64,000 bases of DNA from Platerodrilus igneus (lineage: Eukaryota > Arthropoda > Insecta > Coleoptera > Lycidae): NCBI GenBank assembly GCA_036346225.1, contig JARFIW010000968.1, positions 1-64,000 on the forward strand, given 5' to 3'. A program made the translations under genes and the position numbers. The notes below the pieces were generated by a model that had not been told where the DNA came from, did no database searches, and saw only the letters and a list, made by a program, of their open reading frames with translations. Below are positions 11,050 through 23,690 of the stretch, piece after piece. The first letter of the stretch is position 1; the number at the start of each line of letters is the position of its first letter.

Positions 11050-11343
11050 CTCACTTATATCTGGTAGAATATGCTTTTCACCAATGGTATGCGGTTTTTC
11101 AAATTATGTAATCAGCATAGAAATGTAAAGAAGCATGCAATCCATCGTCACCTACCGCCTAGATATCGTCACAAAAAATTATCTCAATTACTATCGATTA
11201 TTGACTTTTTTACATAGCTCTTAAGCTAGAAGGTTTTGTTGAAAATATACACACGGACTTATTTAACAACGGGGATGTTATATATGCTGACTTTCAACGG
11301 TGTTTTTTACAATGTAGTACTTAATAGTTCACCGAGAGTACAG

Positions 11344-11345
<2 letters not shown>

Positions 11346-11391
<46 letters not shown>
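11346..11391. repeat. TA microsatellite
   Basis: About 46 bp of TA dinucleotide with one TT interruption, in intron 1 of the peptidase gene. Confidence 0.95.
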
Positions 11392-14130
11392 ATGTTGTGA
11401 TAAGGGGTTGTTTAGGGGTGTATTGAGTAGTAAGGGTCGCGTAGTAACTGTAAATAGCAATGGGAATCAGAAAACTGCATTTAGTTAGCAGGAAAATAAA
11501 TAATTCGCACATTATGTAAATAGCAAGCATTTAACACCCTGTATAAGAACCGCAATTAACTTTAATTAATGCCAGTAAACACATCTTCCAATAATAGAAC
11601 GCGTATTCAGCAGAGAAATATTTATACATGTAATTAAACTACGTTGAAAAGTGTTCAACAAGTTTATAAAACAGATATGCAGTAGATAAGGTAAACCCTA
11701 ATAAATCCTCATGCAATTACGCTTGTGATAAAGAAGGAACAATAAGCGGTTTGATAAGAAAACGCACTTTCAATGATAAGTTTAAAGTAAATACATAAAC
11801 GAAAATAGCAATCGTGTTACATCATTTATTTTTGTACAATTCTCCAAAAGCTTTATCTACACAAAACAACAGACATAAGCTAAAAACCCAGCGACGATAA
11901 CAAAAATAAGGCGATTAAAGATCGTAAAATAATAGTATATAATAGCATGATACGAAACACCAAAATAGTTTAATCAGAAATCAACTTGAAAATATACTAG
12001 GAATGTCCAAAACAAATATGGTTGGTTGCAAGGCTGCTTGGAAAGACAATTCAAATGTAGAGGGAAAAAGCTATATAACGCTCAGAAGTGGTAAGAAACA
12101 GTCAGTCTCAATTTGAAGCACGTCAAATCCACAATACTCTTAATCAAATATTTACGCGTCATATAAATAAAATTTATATTATAGTGCAAACAGTGCTGTG
12201 TAGGAATTGCGTTAAGAATATATGAAGAGTTTTTGCCGTTTTTGCAGAAAACTTAAGCAGAAATTGGTTAATTAATTAAATTAAATATTTATAATGATAT
12301 AGGGCCTCCAATCCGTGTCTAATACAATACTGGCTCACTCCTCAGACAATTCTAATCCATCGTCCTAAGGCTGGTATTCTAATCCACTGTCAATCGATCT
12401 CTAATAGAATTCTGGTCCACTTATAATACAATTCTAAGAAACCTACGAATTCCAAGTGGTATTAAAGGGAAGAGGTCCAAAGCGTATCCTGAGAAATATA
12501 GAATAAAGCACGAGGTGAATTTTGGTAACCGTACTGGATTATTGGTTTAAACATAAGGAGTACAAAGCACAGCATTGGTGTTTGATTGAAGATAATCAGA
12601 GGATGTTGATCCACAACACGCAACAACTCATCAAAATATCACAGGTCAGAGCTGCCTACTTTTAAGGAATCTTTTCAAATTTAAATTTTAACACTGAATA
12701 TATTAATTTTCTCTAAAGCTTGCAAGGAGTCAACAAGAACATTGAATACGTAGAAACTTACGTAAAAATCATAAAAGAGTCTCGAACGTCCCAGATTTTT
12801 TTGGTAAAAGGTATCGTTTTTGGTGACTTTAAATTAAATTAAAAGGATATAAATTTTGGGATAAATATTCCATATTATATTAATTGATTGAAGGGTGTAT
12901 TTAAAGGATTACAAAAATTGTGAAGTGTAAATATTATTTCCTTTCATTATATGCATATTGATTGACTTCGTTTTATCAACTCAAACAGGTAACCATAAAG
13001 GGATAATGAAAATTGATCATTGTAACATTGTGCACTCTGTGGAAATTAAAAAGGGCTAGCCGTGGTATAATAAAATTAGAAGATTAGAGAGAAGCACAGA
13101 GCGGTGGCGTTCAGCTGGACGTTTATCACATCGGCGTACGGCGTTATCATATCAATATATACATATATAGTAAGAAAAAGAGAGAGAAACAGAGACCTCA
13201 AATGCATTCTTAACCTATTCTGTATAATGAACAAAAACCCACTTCCTCAGCTAGCGACGAAGTCAAGAAGTGATGTTATGTTATGAGCGTCATATACATT
13301 TAAATTATTAAATATAACCTTAGATAAATATATGTAAATCCTCATTATTGGGTTAATAAAAAAATATTAGGAGAAATAGATTGCATCAACAAATTATTTA
13401 AAATTACCTTAGTATTTCTTCTGTATCACTTGTTTTACAATTTTTGAATTTATAGCTTTTCTCCGCTTTATATTTAAATATATTAAAGTGCTAGGTCTGT
13501 AATTACATAAAATCATGTTCTGAATTCTAAATTTTAATTAATTTGGATTACTTTACCCAATACAACGTAAACTGCAGGATCATCGCAAATAAGTGAAATT
13601 TAATTAATAGGTACTTATAACTTAGAAATTAAGTCGCTGTAAATAACAGCTTGATACAATATCGTGAAATAAGTTTCTTAACTTATGCCGTTGCACTGTG
13701 AAATATTATACCTATTTTGTAGTTGCAGCTTAAACACTTTTACCAATGTTGCCACTATCAGGAATTGTGGAAGTCAAATCTAACCTCCAAGGTAAGAACA
13801 TACAGTATTGTTTGAGCCACATGTTATTTTATTTTATTAAAATTTATATTCAATCAGGTTTGATTAAATATAGTAAAAGTTGTTGTATGCACCTTTCAAA
13901 CTTGTAGTACAATTTAGTAGTTTTAGAGAATTGACCGTCAAACCAACAACCATTCGAATCGCTAAGTAGAAACTAGAATTTTTGTGGAATTATTGTTTCT
14001 TTAGTTTAAGTAAAAAGTTTAGTTTTTTATGCTTATCCTGTGGTCGGTGTACGGATAATCGAGTGATTCCTTTGTTTTTCAATCATTAACCTTAAATCAC
14101 AACATATCAAGAAGTGGACTACAGATGGTA
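11392..14130. other. No gene seen (intron 1)
   Basis: AT-rich. Around 12320-12450 a short imperfect repetition of 'CTAATACAATTCTGG'-like phrases is visible. No coding-like frame was found. Confidence 0.45.
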
Positions 14131-14133
14131 AGT

Positions 14134-14345
14134 GAATATTTATTGTTTGATTTAAATTTTGTCTGCTATATGCAGTCCGCAAAATGAACCTTAGAAAAAA
14201 TATTATTCGTCATACCAGCGCGAACATTTTTTTGGTACTTCGGGCCGGATTATTTATTGTTTGATTTAAATTTTGTCTGCTGTATACAGTCCGCAAAATA
14301 AACCTTAGAAGAAATATTATTCGTCATACCAGCGCGAACAAGTAT
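14134..14345. repeat. Tandem duplication, ~107-bp unit
   Basis: The block starting TATTTATTGTTTGATTTAAA and ending ATACCAGCGCGAACA occurs twice, at about 14140-14228 and 14250-14340, with a few substitutions. No function is evident. Confidence 0.85.
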
Positions 14346-15170
14346 CCCTGAAGTTTCATTTACTATCGCCATCATAAGCATATTGATTAACAAAATTTCT
14401 ACGTTTACAAGCACAGAAAAATCTTTAATATCGTTCACAAGAGCTTTAACTAATTACCTACCCTGATTTATTTGCAGTGGTGAAATAGGTAGAATTCTTA
14501 AAAAGCTTCTGGTTAAAAACGCAGTTTCATTTGCAAATAGATAATTTACTTTTTCGTCATTTATGTTTTCAGTAATTACTCTTATTTGAGTTTTTCACAT
14601 TATTTTATTGAAGGTTCAATTTGTTATAAATTGCGTTCAATTTTTATAAACAGTACTAAATAACAGTGTGCTAATTGTGAAAAAAACATGGATAATAATC
14701 TTATTGCCAACCTTTGCTTCCGTTTAAATCGTTTTTGACCGAAAATCGTTGCGGACTGTTGAGGGAAACAGAAACTATTAAGAACGTATCTACATTATAT
14801 GTATTGTGAGATGCAAGTAGACTTGAAAACTCTGTCAGTGAGTTTCTATGTTAAAACTTTCAGAAGAGGTATAATTTGATAGGGGTTCTCATCTAAAAAG
14901 AAAATAGACGACAGCGCTAATGCCTCACTATGAATAATGACAGAAAACCACTTCTTAAAAAATTATTATTTAACTATGAACGTGATTGATATTTGTACTT
15001 TATACGTCTATTGGTTTAGGAAATATTTCACCATTTTCAGACTTTTGGGACTATACGGAGCGAAGGAAAGAGTAAGTGTGACGGAAAGTGATAAAAAAAG
15101 ATTGATGAAAAGAAGGAAAATACAATTTCCTTAAAAAGGTTATTTCTTTAATATAATTTATTTGTTTTAG

Positions 15171-15672
15171 ACCCCAAAAGCAAGTATGTACAACAGATGG
15201 ATGCAAGCAAGCAGCCAAAAAAATTCTTGATTACATGGAATCGTCAGTTAATCCATGCGACAATTTCTATAAATTTGCTTGTGGTGGTTTTATTAAGTCA
15301 ACGTCTATCCCACCCGATAAAGCTGAAATCACATCCTACACTTCTCTTTATAACGATCTGTATGGCAAATTAAAGATTATTTTTGAGGAAGAACCACAGG
15401 CAAATGAAATAAAACCATTTTTAAAACTAAAGCAGTTGTACAAATCTTGTATGGATACGAAGTCTATCGAAAACGCTGGACTTAAACATGTTTTTGAAAT
15501 ATTGAAACGATTAAAAGGTTGGCCTGTACTTGAAGGAAATAAGTGGAACCAAAACAATTTTGACTGGCAAAGTACTACCGTGGAACTCCACGATATGGGG
15601 ATGTTTTATTTTGGGTTTTTGTGGTTTGGAGTTGACGTTCATCCTAAAAATGGAACACTTGGAATGCTAGTG
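15171..15672 (+). CDS. M13 gene exon 2: peptidase N-terminal domain
   Basis: The exon follows a TTTGTTTTAG acceptor and ends at a GTAAGC donor (15673). It encodes about 167 residues, starting PQKQVCTTDGCKQAAKKIL and continuing NPCDNFYKFACGGF, the hallmark N-terminus of M13 enzymes, in which the cysteines form disulphides. Further in are LKQLYKSCMDT and EGNKWNQNNFDW. The reading frame is fully intact. The exon ends in phase 0 and joins IDQPPLG of exon 3, as in the family. Membrane neprilysins have a transmembrane helix upstream; exon 1 offers a cleavable signal instead. Confidence 0.9.
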
Positions 15673-15701
15673 GTAAGCACGCTGTTTATTATTTCATGCC
15701 C

Positions 15702-16390
15702 TGTTACGTGCAAATCGAATTTGCACTTAAACATTGTTTTAGTTAGTTTTCTTGATGTGCGGAAGTTCCCGCCATAATTTTAAATACGCAAGAAGCGGGA
15801 ACAATTTAAATAGACTGGGCGGGGCTTCCGGTACGTCACAATAGTGCAATTGGCAAGTGTGAATTATCCCTATAGGGGTATAGCAATGCTACAAAAGAGT
15901 AGGGAGTTCCGCGGTTCTCGCGCGGAAACGTGGCTTTTTTACGCGGAACTTTGAAGTGAACAGTCGTGCGGGGTGTCGTGTTATCTTATTATGTAGATTT
16001 CCTTATCTTTCCTTAATTACCTATTCCCGTCTTCCACTGCATATAGGAACGGAGATGACCCTGGAGCATCCCATGACCCCGAGATAATTTGGAGGTCCAA
16101 CTCTACCAGCAGCAGCGATGCCGAGGCTACCGCAGCGTGATTTCCTGCCGGTTAGCGGATCCTTCACGTGAGTAGACTCTCTAATTTTTATTGTTTTAAT
16201 TTTATGTAACTTCGCTTAATTATGGCGCAATATAAATTATCAGTGACGTCATGGTGTATCTTATGAACTTTGGTAATTGTATTACCGGCTTTTAAGAGCC
16301 ATCTATCGCCATTTCAATGTACCAGAATCTAAGTGTAACATTTGGTTAACTGCATTACCGACCAGATAAAACGTTAAATCAAGTGTAACA
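15702..16390 (+). repeat. 5' LTR (689 bp)
   Basis: Begins TGTTACGTGC and ends TGTAACA, with the canonical TG...CA termini. It contains short inverted motifs (GCAAATCGAATTTGC near 15709; GTTCCGCGG...CGCGGAAC near 15904-15950) that could be regulatory. TTCACGTGAGTAG near 16162 includes a splice-donor-like GTGAGT. Confidence 0.95.
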
Positions 16391-16392
16391 GA

Positions 16393-16408
16393 TGGCGCCT
16401 TCAACCTG
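16393..16408 (+). other. Primer-binding-site candidate
   Basis: TGGCGCCTTCAACCTG begins two bases after the 5' LTR. The opening TGGCGCC is what a lysine-type tRNA 3' end would pair with. The rest of the match is not checked. Confidence 0.5.
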
Positions 16409-17011
16409 TTCAGGCTATGAACTTCAGGGGTTTCTTCTTTGTTTTTAGGTTATGTTAATTTCAGTTACAACCATGCAATGTTTTAACAGATGTTATTGAA
16501 ACAGTTTTTTCACTTAAGGAAACGTATTTTTATTCATGTAAGTATTTACCTTACCTTATGTCTTTAAATACAGTATTATAGAATTACCTATTAAAATATC
16601 TTTAGTTGCTTTCCTTAACTTTGAAAGGCCGTTTTTTGAAACTTAAATACATTGTTCTTTATGTTACATTCTAAAATTGCATTATGGTTTATCCTTTACA
16701 TGAAAATTTTGTGTTTAAAAAACACTTGAGTGAAATAAATTGCTAGTATACCTTTTTAAGAAGTGTTTGACTATACGTTGTTGCCTTATAGGTTAAATAA
16801 CATATCCTCTGCGTCCATTTTCCATTTTGGAAGGCTTGTCTGTCATTATCTATAAAATATGTATTTAACTGAACATTGATTTCGTTTCCATATACCTTAA
16901 ATGTGTTTCTTTGGTGTTATCGGTGACGTTCTAACAAGCTCTTACCTCTAAATATCGTATCGTATTACCTTAAAGTAACTGTAACGTGTTTTTTACCTTC
17001 TAATCTGTGTC

Positions 17012-18600
17012 TTGAATATTGTATTCATAATGAACGTATCACATCTAAAATCCCTCGAATTAATCTACGAGCTGGAATGTAGAAGTATCATAGCTGCGAG
17101 CAATCAGAATGATAGGCGATCTCAACTTAGGGCTGTTTTGTCACAGGAAACCAAAGGCGTTGCTATCTTAAAGAACCCTGTTGGCGATTGGCCACTCAAC
17201 GTATCAGAAATTAAATTATCTTTAGATGATATATCGGGTATAATAAACAAAACAGATCCTGCGGCTACTAATATCGAATTAGGGAGATTGACTTCAAGAA
17301 TAACTCACGTCAAACAGCGAGTTGATTCATTATCTTTATATAACGATGACCAAGCGACTCAATCTAAACAAAGTTTGTTGTCCGAGGTGTTATTGCTTGA
17401 AGGAATTCTTTTAGAAAGACTTAATCCTAACGCAGACGTAGATATATCGTCACCTTTTTCAAATCTTGCGCTTGCCGAACCTAAACCATTAGGAAAACCT
17501 ATACCTGTATACAAATGGGGTCTCACCTTTGAAGGGTTTGATTCGAAGGTTTCTTTATCATCCTTTCTTGACCGGATTAACGATTTTAAAATTTCGCGCG
17601 GGTGTACCGACCAGGACCTATTTATCTCAGCTGGTGATTTGTTCGCAGGCTCAGCATTAATATGGTACAGAAACATACGACACCAAATTTCTACCTGGGA
17701 GGAATTAGTTGCCTGTTTAAAACGAGATTTCCTACCTTATGGCTACATTAACGATCTTTGGAACGAAATCCGAAACCGAACTCAAGGTCCCGACGAAAAT
17801 GTTGTGTCTTTTATTACCTCATTAGAAGCTTTATATAGCAGACTTGACAAAAAACCTTCCGAATCCGAAATTATCGATCAATTACTTAGAAATTTAAACC
17901 CCCATTTCTCAGAACGTTTGGCATTACAGCCCATATCTTCGCTAGCTCATTTTAAAGACCTATGTCGTTCTCTTCAAGAAGTGAGGTCAAGGATTGACAA
18001 ATATCGACCACCACCGAGAATTATCTGGTCTTCTCGAACCTGATCTAGCTTGCCAAGTTCGAGCTTCCCGTAAAGTATCTACCCTTAACGTTCCTCCTAC
18101 CGTAACTAATAACGCACTTACCTGTTGGAACTGCAAGCGAAGTGGACATAGCTATACTGTCTGCACATACCCTAGAAATATTTTTGTTATGGTTGTGGTC
18201 GCTCAAATATCTACAAATCTAACTGCACCAACTGTAATCCTAACGTATCGGAAACTCCCGCGAGATATTTCAAATCAGGGTGTGAATATCTCAAGAAACC
18301 AAAATCGCCCTCAACACCAATCATCCAACGGACACAGACGCCAATAAATTTAAATTATAAAACCACTTCTAACGTTGTACCGTCACTAAATTTATCTAAT
18401 AATAATACCGCTACTATTAATGTACAAAACACCTTACCTTCATTAGAGGAACTATGCTATACTACTCCAGCCGAGTGGTCTAAGTGGTTACAAACCGTCA
18501 ATTCCTTTTATCATAAAAAGACTGCTACCGTTTCACAACTTGTTAAAAACCCTTCGATAACCGTCCACACTTATCTATCTCAATTGGTTCCTTAAATGTA
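17012..18600 (+). pseudogene. Gypsy gag (capsid and zinc knuckle), frameshifted
   Basis: The open part, 17012-18043 (343 codons; alternative start at 17030), contains the retrotransposon capsid domain with signatures such as GSALIWYRNIRHQISTWEEL and QGPDENVVSFITSLEALYSR. It is preceded by a helical N-terminal region. A frame change near 18010-18030 leads into the nucleocapsid part, with a CX2CX4HX4C knuckle (CWNCKRSGHSYTVC) near 18120. After another slip at the T-run 18181-18185 a cysteine-rich CYGCGRSN...CTNC segment follows. Gag packages the element RNA. The element is young, so assembly slips are a plausible cause of the breaks. Confidence 0.8.
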
Positions 18601-18796
18601 ATTGCTTTACTGGATACAGGTTCTTCATGTTCTCTTATAAATAACGAAGGTTTACATCAATTATCTCAACAAAATATCAAAATTCAAATTATTCCCGAAA
18701 AACTTCCATAAATTTAGCTGACGATAATCAAATACATGTAACCGGTTCCCTTAAGTTAAAAATTCGTGTAGAGTCTCTTGAACGTGATGTTTTATT
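18550..18796 (+). pseudogene. Gypsy aspartic protease region
   Basis: LLDTGSSCSLI near 18605-18640 is the retropepsin active site (D-T-G). It sits between gag and RT, as expected. Frame breaks at 18550-18552 (C run), 18698-18702 (A run) and 18795-18798 (T run) divide it. It ends next to the conserved P-LLGVDF motif at 18800-18845, which begins the RT frame. Confidence 0.75.
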
Positions 18797-20353
18797 TTGA
18801 TTGTCCCTGCATTAGCGTATCCTTTTCTACTGGGCGTTGATTTCTGTAAACTTTTAATCTGTCACTTTACTTTCAGGATTTTTCATGGCAAACCTCTATT
18901 AAAACGAACTCCTGTGCATCTACAGGAATATCTAACAAAATCTCTTACTGACTCCCAAGATGTAACTCTTAACGCTACAATCGACAAATTTCGCAAACTT
19001 AATACCTCTGAACTTGGTTGTGTTACAACGGCAACACACGTTATCTCTACAGGTGATGCCCTTCCCTTTAAGCAACGTCAATATCCCTTATCGCCTGCCT
19101 TACAAAAGCATTTACATGCGGAAATAGACAAAATGTTAGTATCTGGTGTTATCTCTCCTTCAAATTCACCGTGGACCTCTCCCGTATTGCTAGTTCGGAA
19201 AAAGAATGACGAATGGCGTGTTTGTTTTGATGGCAGGAAGCTAAATTCTGTTACTGTTCCAGACGCTTACCCTCTACCCAGAACTGACTCAATTTTGAGC
19301 AGGCTTCGTAACGCAAAATTTATCTCATCTATCGACCTAAGACAAGCTTTTTATCAGATACCTCTTGACTTATCTTCTCGTCAAAAAACTGCTTTTTGTG
19401 TCCCAGGCCGAGGTCTTTTCGAATATAATTTTTTGCCATTTGGTCTCTGTAACGCTCCACAAACTTTACAACGTACTATGGATCAAACGTTAGGTCCTAT
19501 CTTACATCAAGAACGTGCCTTTGTGTTTTTAGATGATATCTTAATTATCTCAAGTTCTTTCGATGAACATATCGCCACATTAGATGAAGTTGCTGAACGT
19601 TTAAGCGCAGCAGGCTTTAAGATAAACTGGGAAAAGTCTCAATTTTGTCGTTCATCCCTTACATTTCTTGGTTTTATTGTCGATGGAACAGGCTTACGAG
19701 CAGATCCCGCTAAAGTTGATGCTATTACTAAATTTAAAACACCAAAAACTGTTACCGAAATCAAACGTTTGATAGGAATGATTAGCTACTATCGCATTTT
19801 TCTACCTAACCTTTCAACTATATCTGCACCCATTACTGCTTTAATTAAAAATAAAAAGAAATCCCAAACTATCGAGTGGAATTTAGAATCCCAACAGGCT
19901 TTCGAACAAATTAAAACACTAATCACTTCAGCACCTATCTTAATCTCTCCAAATTTCGATGATAAGTTTTATATACAAACCGATGCCTCACTTACTGGGT
20001 TAGGTGCAATGTTGTTCCAGGTAAACAATGGTTTAGAACATCCAATCGCTTATGCGAGCCGTGCCTTAACTTCTGCCGAACAAAAATACTCTGCTACCGA
20101 ACGAGAACTATTGGGTGTTATCTTTGGCATCGAGAAATTTAGAGGATATGTCGAAGGTACACACTTTACCGTAATCACTGATTGTGCAGCACTCACTTGG
20201 CTTAATAACTTGAAACAACCCGCAGGTCGTTTGGCAAGATGGAACTTGCGTATATCTCAATTTACTTTCGACGTTAGGCATAGGCCTGGCAAATTAAATA
20301 TCGTACCTGATGCTTTATCTCGAGATGTTTTTCTCTTAACCTTCCAAATTTAA
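18797..20353 (+). CDS. Gypsy reverse transcriptase and RNase H
   Basis: This 518-codon open frame copies element RNA into DNA. The RT has WRVCFDGRKLNSVT, the SSIDLRQAFYQIPL palm motif, FLPFGLCNAPQ and the FLDDILI catalytic pair. The tether is followed by RNase H with IQTDASLTGLGAML, YSATERELLGVIF and the TDCAALTWL block, and ends RHRPGKLNIVPDALSR. All catalytic aspartates in these motifs are present and there is no internal stop. Upstream it is separated from the protease by a one-base slip; downstream the integrase is in shifted frames. Confidence 0.93.
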   Translation: MIVPALAYPFLLGVDFCKLLICHFTFRIFHGKPLLKRTPVHLQEYLTKSLTDSQDVTLNATIDKFRKLNTSELGCVTTATHVISTGDALPFKQRQYPLSPALQKHLHAEIDKMLVSGVISPSNSPWTSPVLLVRKKNDEWRVCFDGRKLNSVTVPDAYPLPRTDSILSRLRNAKFISSIDLRQAFYQIPLDLSSRQKTAFCVPGRGLFEYNFLPFGLCNAPQTLQRTMDQTLGPILHQERAFVFLDDILIISSSFDEHIATLDEVAERLSAAGFKINWEKSQFCRSSLTFLGFIVDGTGLRADPAKVDAITKFKTPKTVTEIKRLIGMISYYRIFLPNLSTISAPITALIKNKKKSQTIEWNLESQQAFEQIKTLITSAPILISPNFDDKFYIQTDASLTGLGAMLFQVNNGLEHPIAYASRALTSAEQKYSATERELLGVIFGIEKFRGYVEGTHFTVITDCAALTWLNNLKQPAGRLARWNLRISQFTFDVRHRPGKLNIVPDALSRDVFLLTFQI

Positions 20354-21597
20354 TTCTGGATACCTGGTACCTCAATATGATAAAAAGTTTCCGATAATCC
20401 CGACAAATTTCCTACCTTTCGTGTAACTAATAATAGACTGTATAAATTTGTATCCTCTCCCCACATAAAATATCGAATATACCTGAATGGAAACTCGTTG
20501 TGCCCACTGCAAATCGCAGTGAGGTGCTCAAATTATGTCACGACGATCCCTTAGCTGCACACCTTGGTGTTACAAAACTCTCGCCAAAATATCTGAATTG
20601 TATTACTGGCCCACACTTAAGCAATCTGTTTGTCGCTACATTAAAAGCTGCAAAATTTGTGGTTCCCATAAGAGTTCGCAAGATGCTCGCCCTGGTTTAA
20701 TGGGTAACTTTAAACGTGTATCTTATCCCTTTCAATTAATATCGCTTGACTTATTAGGACCTCTCCCTCAATCGAAAAGAGGCAATCAATATCTTTTGGT
20801 TGTTACCGATTGGTTTTCTAAATTTGTTATGGTGCAACCCTTACGTAAAGCTACCTCCGCTGCAATAATTAAATTCCTAGAACAGAATGTCTTCTTATCT
20901 TTGGTGTCCCCAGATTATTCTTTGTGACAATGGTGCACAATTTATCTCTAAAGATTTTCAGAATTTCGTTAAAAGTTACAAAGTACAAAAAATTTGGTTT
21001 AACGCAAAATATCACCCCCAAGTAAACCCTACTGAAAGAGTAAATCGAGTTTTAATTACCGCTATCTCTTCTTATATTAATTCAGACCATACTACATGGG
21101 ATGAACATATCTTTGAAATTGCTCAAGCTTTGCGTACATCTAAACACGAAGCAACCCAATTCACTCCGTCTTTTCTTGTTTTTGGAAGATATACCCCAAT
21201 CGATGGGAGTTACTATGGTTTAGTGCCTGACGATACTAACGTAATCGAATTTGACGATAAAGTACGTTGGGACAAGGACCAACAGTCATTACCTTCTATC
21301 TTTAACGACGTTAGAAAAAATTTGTTAAAAGCTTACGAAAAGAGCAAGGACCATTATAACTTGCGTAAGCGAAATATTTCCTTTGCCTTAGGCGAACAAG
21401 TTTGGAAGAAGAACTATGTCTTATCGGATGCATCTAAGAAATTTTCTTCAAAATTAGCCCCTAAATTCATTCTTTGTAAAGTCACACGTGTTATTAGTCC
21501 CCTTATCTATGAACTTCAGGATACTGAAGGAAAACGCCAAGGCAGGTGGCATATTAAAGACCTTAAGCCATTCTCTGCCGACCCAAATGCTAATTAA
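20354..21597 (+). pseudogene. Gypsy integrase, split by small frame slips
   Basis: The HHCC zinc domain starts near 20520 (LKLCHDDPLAAHLG) and ends CKSCKICGSH-like near 20665. The catalytic core shows D in SLDLLGPLP (about 20745), D in ILCDNGAQF (about 20925) and E in NPTERVNR (about 21030), a D,D-E integrase. The C-terminal 236-codon frame (20887-21597) ends with LAPKFILCKVTRVISPLIYEL and WHIKDLKPF, a typical Gypsy integrase tail. Breaks lie at an A-run (20574-20577), a T-run (20900-20902) and a C-run (20908-20911); one or two further slips lie between 20350 and 20500. Confidence 0.85.
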
Positions 21598-23058
21598 GTT
21601 TTTCATGCCCCATTATCCTCACGATCTACCTAATATTTTTTGTTCCCACCACTAATTAGTTAACTTTAATTACTTATTCCTTCTCTCATATAGTATATAA
21701 TTTCTTACACGTTTAACTTTACTTACCTTAATTTAGCTATCTTTTTCTTCTGGTTGACTTTTCCTCGACCATACCGTTAGTTATATATCACTTCATTCTC
21801 TACACCCCCCAATATAACTCTGTCGTTTCATTTAATCAACCCTCGAACTTATCCTACTACATATTGTTCGGTCTTTAGTATTTCTCTTATATGGTTTAAT
21901 TGTGTGGTAATTGTCGTAACTTTGGTTGTAATAACTCATTGAATTTTTATGATTGGTTTTAGCTGATGTTGAGTGAATGCTTTCTTCTTTGGGCTCACAT
22001 AGGACACGCGCAGTCTATGCCACTGAAAGAAATAGTTCATATTCGCAGTTGCAAAGGCTAGGATTGTCTATTCCATGTGTTTTTCTTCTGAATTACTGCA
22101 GTCGCCCACATTATACTACATCATTACACTATATCTTTATTTGTTTTTTTCTACTAAATCAACATAACGTATAAACATTTTTTTTTTCGTTGTTTTTTAT
22201 TGAACTTTGTGGTGAGGTGCTATTGTTTCTTATTGTTATTTTATTAAATTCTCGGTTGTTTTAGCATATGGGGACAGTGTATCTGTATTTAACTGCTTAT
22301 AATTGGGCATTTTGTGTGTTTAGGGTGCTACCGATTTAAAAAACTACCTTAAAACAGTTTGTTTTTGTGTGTTTGTATCTGTGAAGATACTTTTAAGTTG
22401 TCGTGTCAACTTTTGTCTGATTTTCTTATCGTAGTCGAAGCACTCGTTAGGAAAATTATCGTACTAGTTCTCTTAGGAGTCTAGTGAATTTTAAAATGTG
22501 TATATCTTATCTTGTCGGATTAATATCGCAGGTGGTCCTTCAGACTGCGCTGTGTTTTATAGGACAATTCTCTACTTTCTCTCGGACGCTTGTCCAAAAC
22601 TATACTTTTTCTTAACCCGCTATCTCCGCTATGCCTTATTCTTCTCTCGGTGGACCTGTTCTTGTCCCGGAACACCGTCTGCCTCATAAGAATGATGTTC
22701 CTCATTCCGAGCTGCTGACCACACTTGTTGGTTGAGTAGCGCTTTGCTATCCACCTTTCCTCTGTCGCTTTTGCTCAATGCGAGCCCTTCCTCTTCTTTC
22801 TTCTACCTAGAGGTGCCTCTTATGCACTTCAAAACCAACCTCCTTCTTTTTACCGTTCCTGTTTCTCTACTACCTTTTCTTTCTGTTAGTCACCGTGTGG
22901 TTGCGCGGGAGGTTTCCACAGACACCTGGACCTCGTCTCTGCGAATCTTTCGTGGGGTCATGCGGTGCCGCTGTCAGTGCATAGGCTCTGGCAGTGAAGG
23001 TATGTATGAGTGTGTGAATGTGTGAGTGAATGGGTATGTATATCTTTTATACCGTATG

Positions 23059-23115
23059 GATATCGGGTGATAGTTTCACCGATATCGATCAACACTGGGT
23101 GCAGGAATGCACCCA
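23059..23115 (+). other. Two adjacent hairpins, one with a GGAA loop
   Basis: GATATCGGGTGA pairs with TCACCGATATC (11 bp, one bulge; 23059-23086). Next, TGGGTGCA-GGAA-TGCACCCA (23096-23115) is a perfect 8-bp stem closed by a GNRA tetraloop. They lie in the Gypsy 3' region; a role in RNA packaging, translation or stability is only inference. Confidence 0.6.
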
Positions 23116-23224
23116 AAGGTCTTTGCCGGTCCCCCGTGCTGTTCGTGTGAACGGACCTGCTTCACGGGTCTCTCTTTTTAGAGGGCACGGGTCAATCCCA
23201 TTTAAACGGCTCTACTGGAGCCAC

Positions 23225-23690
23225 TCTTTGTTGTTATCATTGTCTTGGGTAATAACTAGGCCAATATCTTTGTCTTCTTTATTATCTTCGACAATACCTT
23301 TAGGTTTAATATCGTTATCTTATTGATTACCTTTGGTAATAACCTTAGTTTAGTATCGTTATCTTACCGATTACCGTTAGTAATAATTTTGGTTTAATTT
23401 ATCGTTATCTTACCGACTACCGTTAGGAATGACTTCGAGTTATGTCGCGTTATCTTACCGGTTATCTTGAGTAATAACTTCTGTTTAAATTCATGTTACC
23501 TACTATCTCTTATAATCACTTTAACTTAATATCGTATTATCTTATCGAGTATCTCAAATAATAACTAAAGCTTAATACCGTTATCTTATTCATTACTTTT
23601 GAGGATAACAACTTAAGCTAAATATCTTTACCTTATCTATTATCTTTAACATCAATTTGAGATCTTATCTTATCTTTTTATCGTCCTAAC
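23225..23690 (+). repeat. Degenerate ~45-bp tandem repeat in Gypsy 3' region
   Basis: About ten units share ATCGTTATCTTACCGATTAC and GGTAATAACTT phrases, recurring near 23311, 23356, 23401, 23447, 23535, 23578, 23624 and 23668. Units diverge by about a quarter of bases. The array is internal to the mobile element. Confidence 0.8.

Noticed and set aside
22498..23326. Open frames of 61-98 codons in the Gypsy 3' region, one with a hydrophobic start
   Set aside because: Short, overlapping, without a conserved motif; no support for an env gene.
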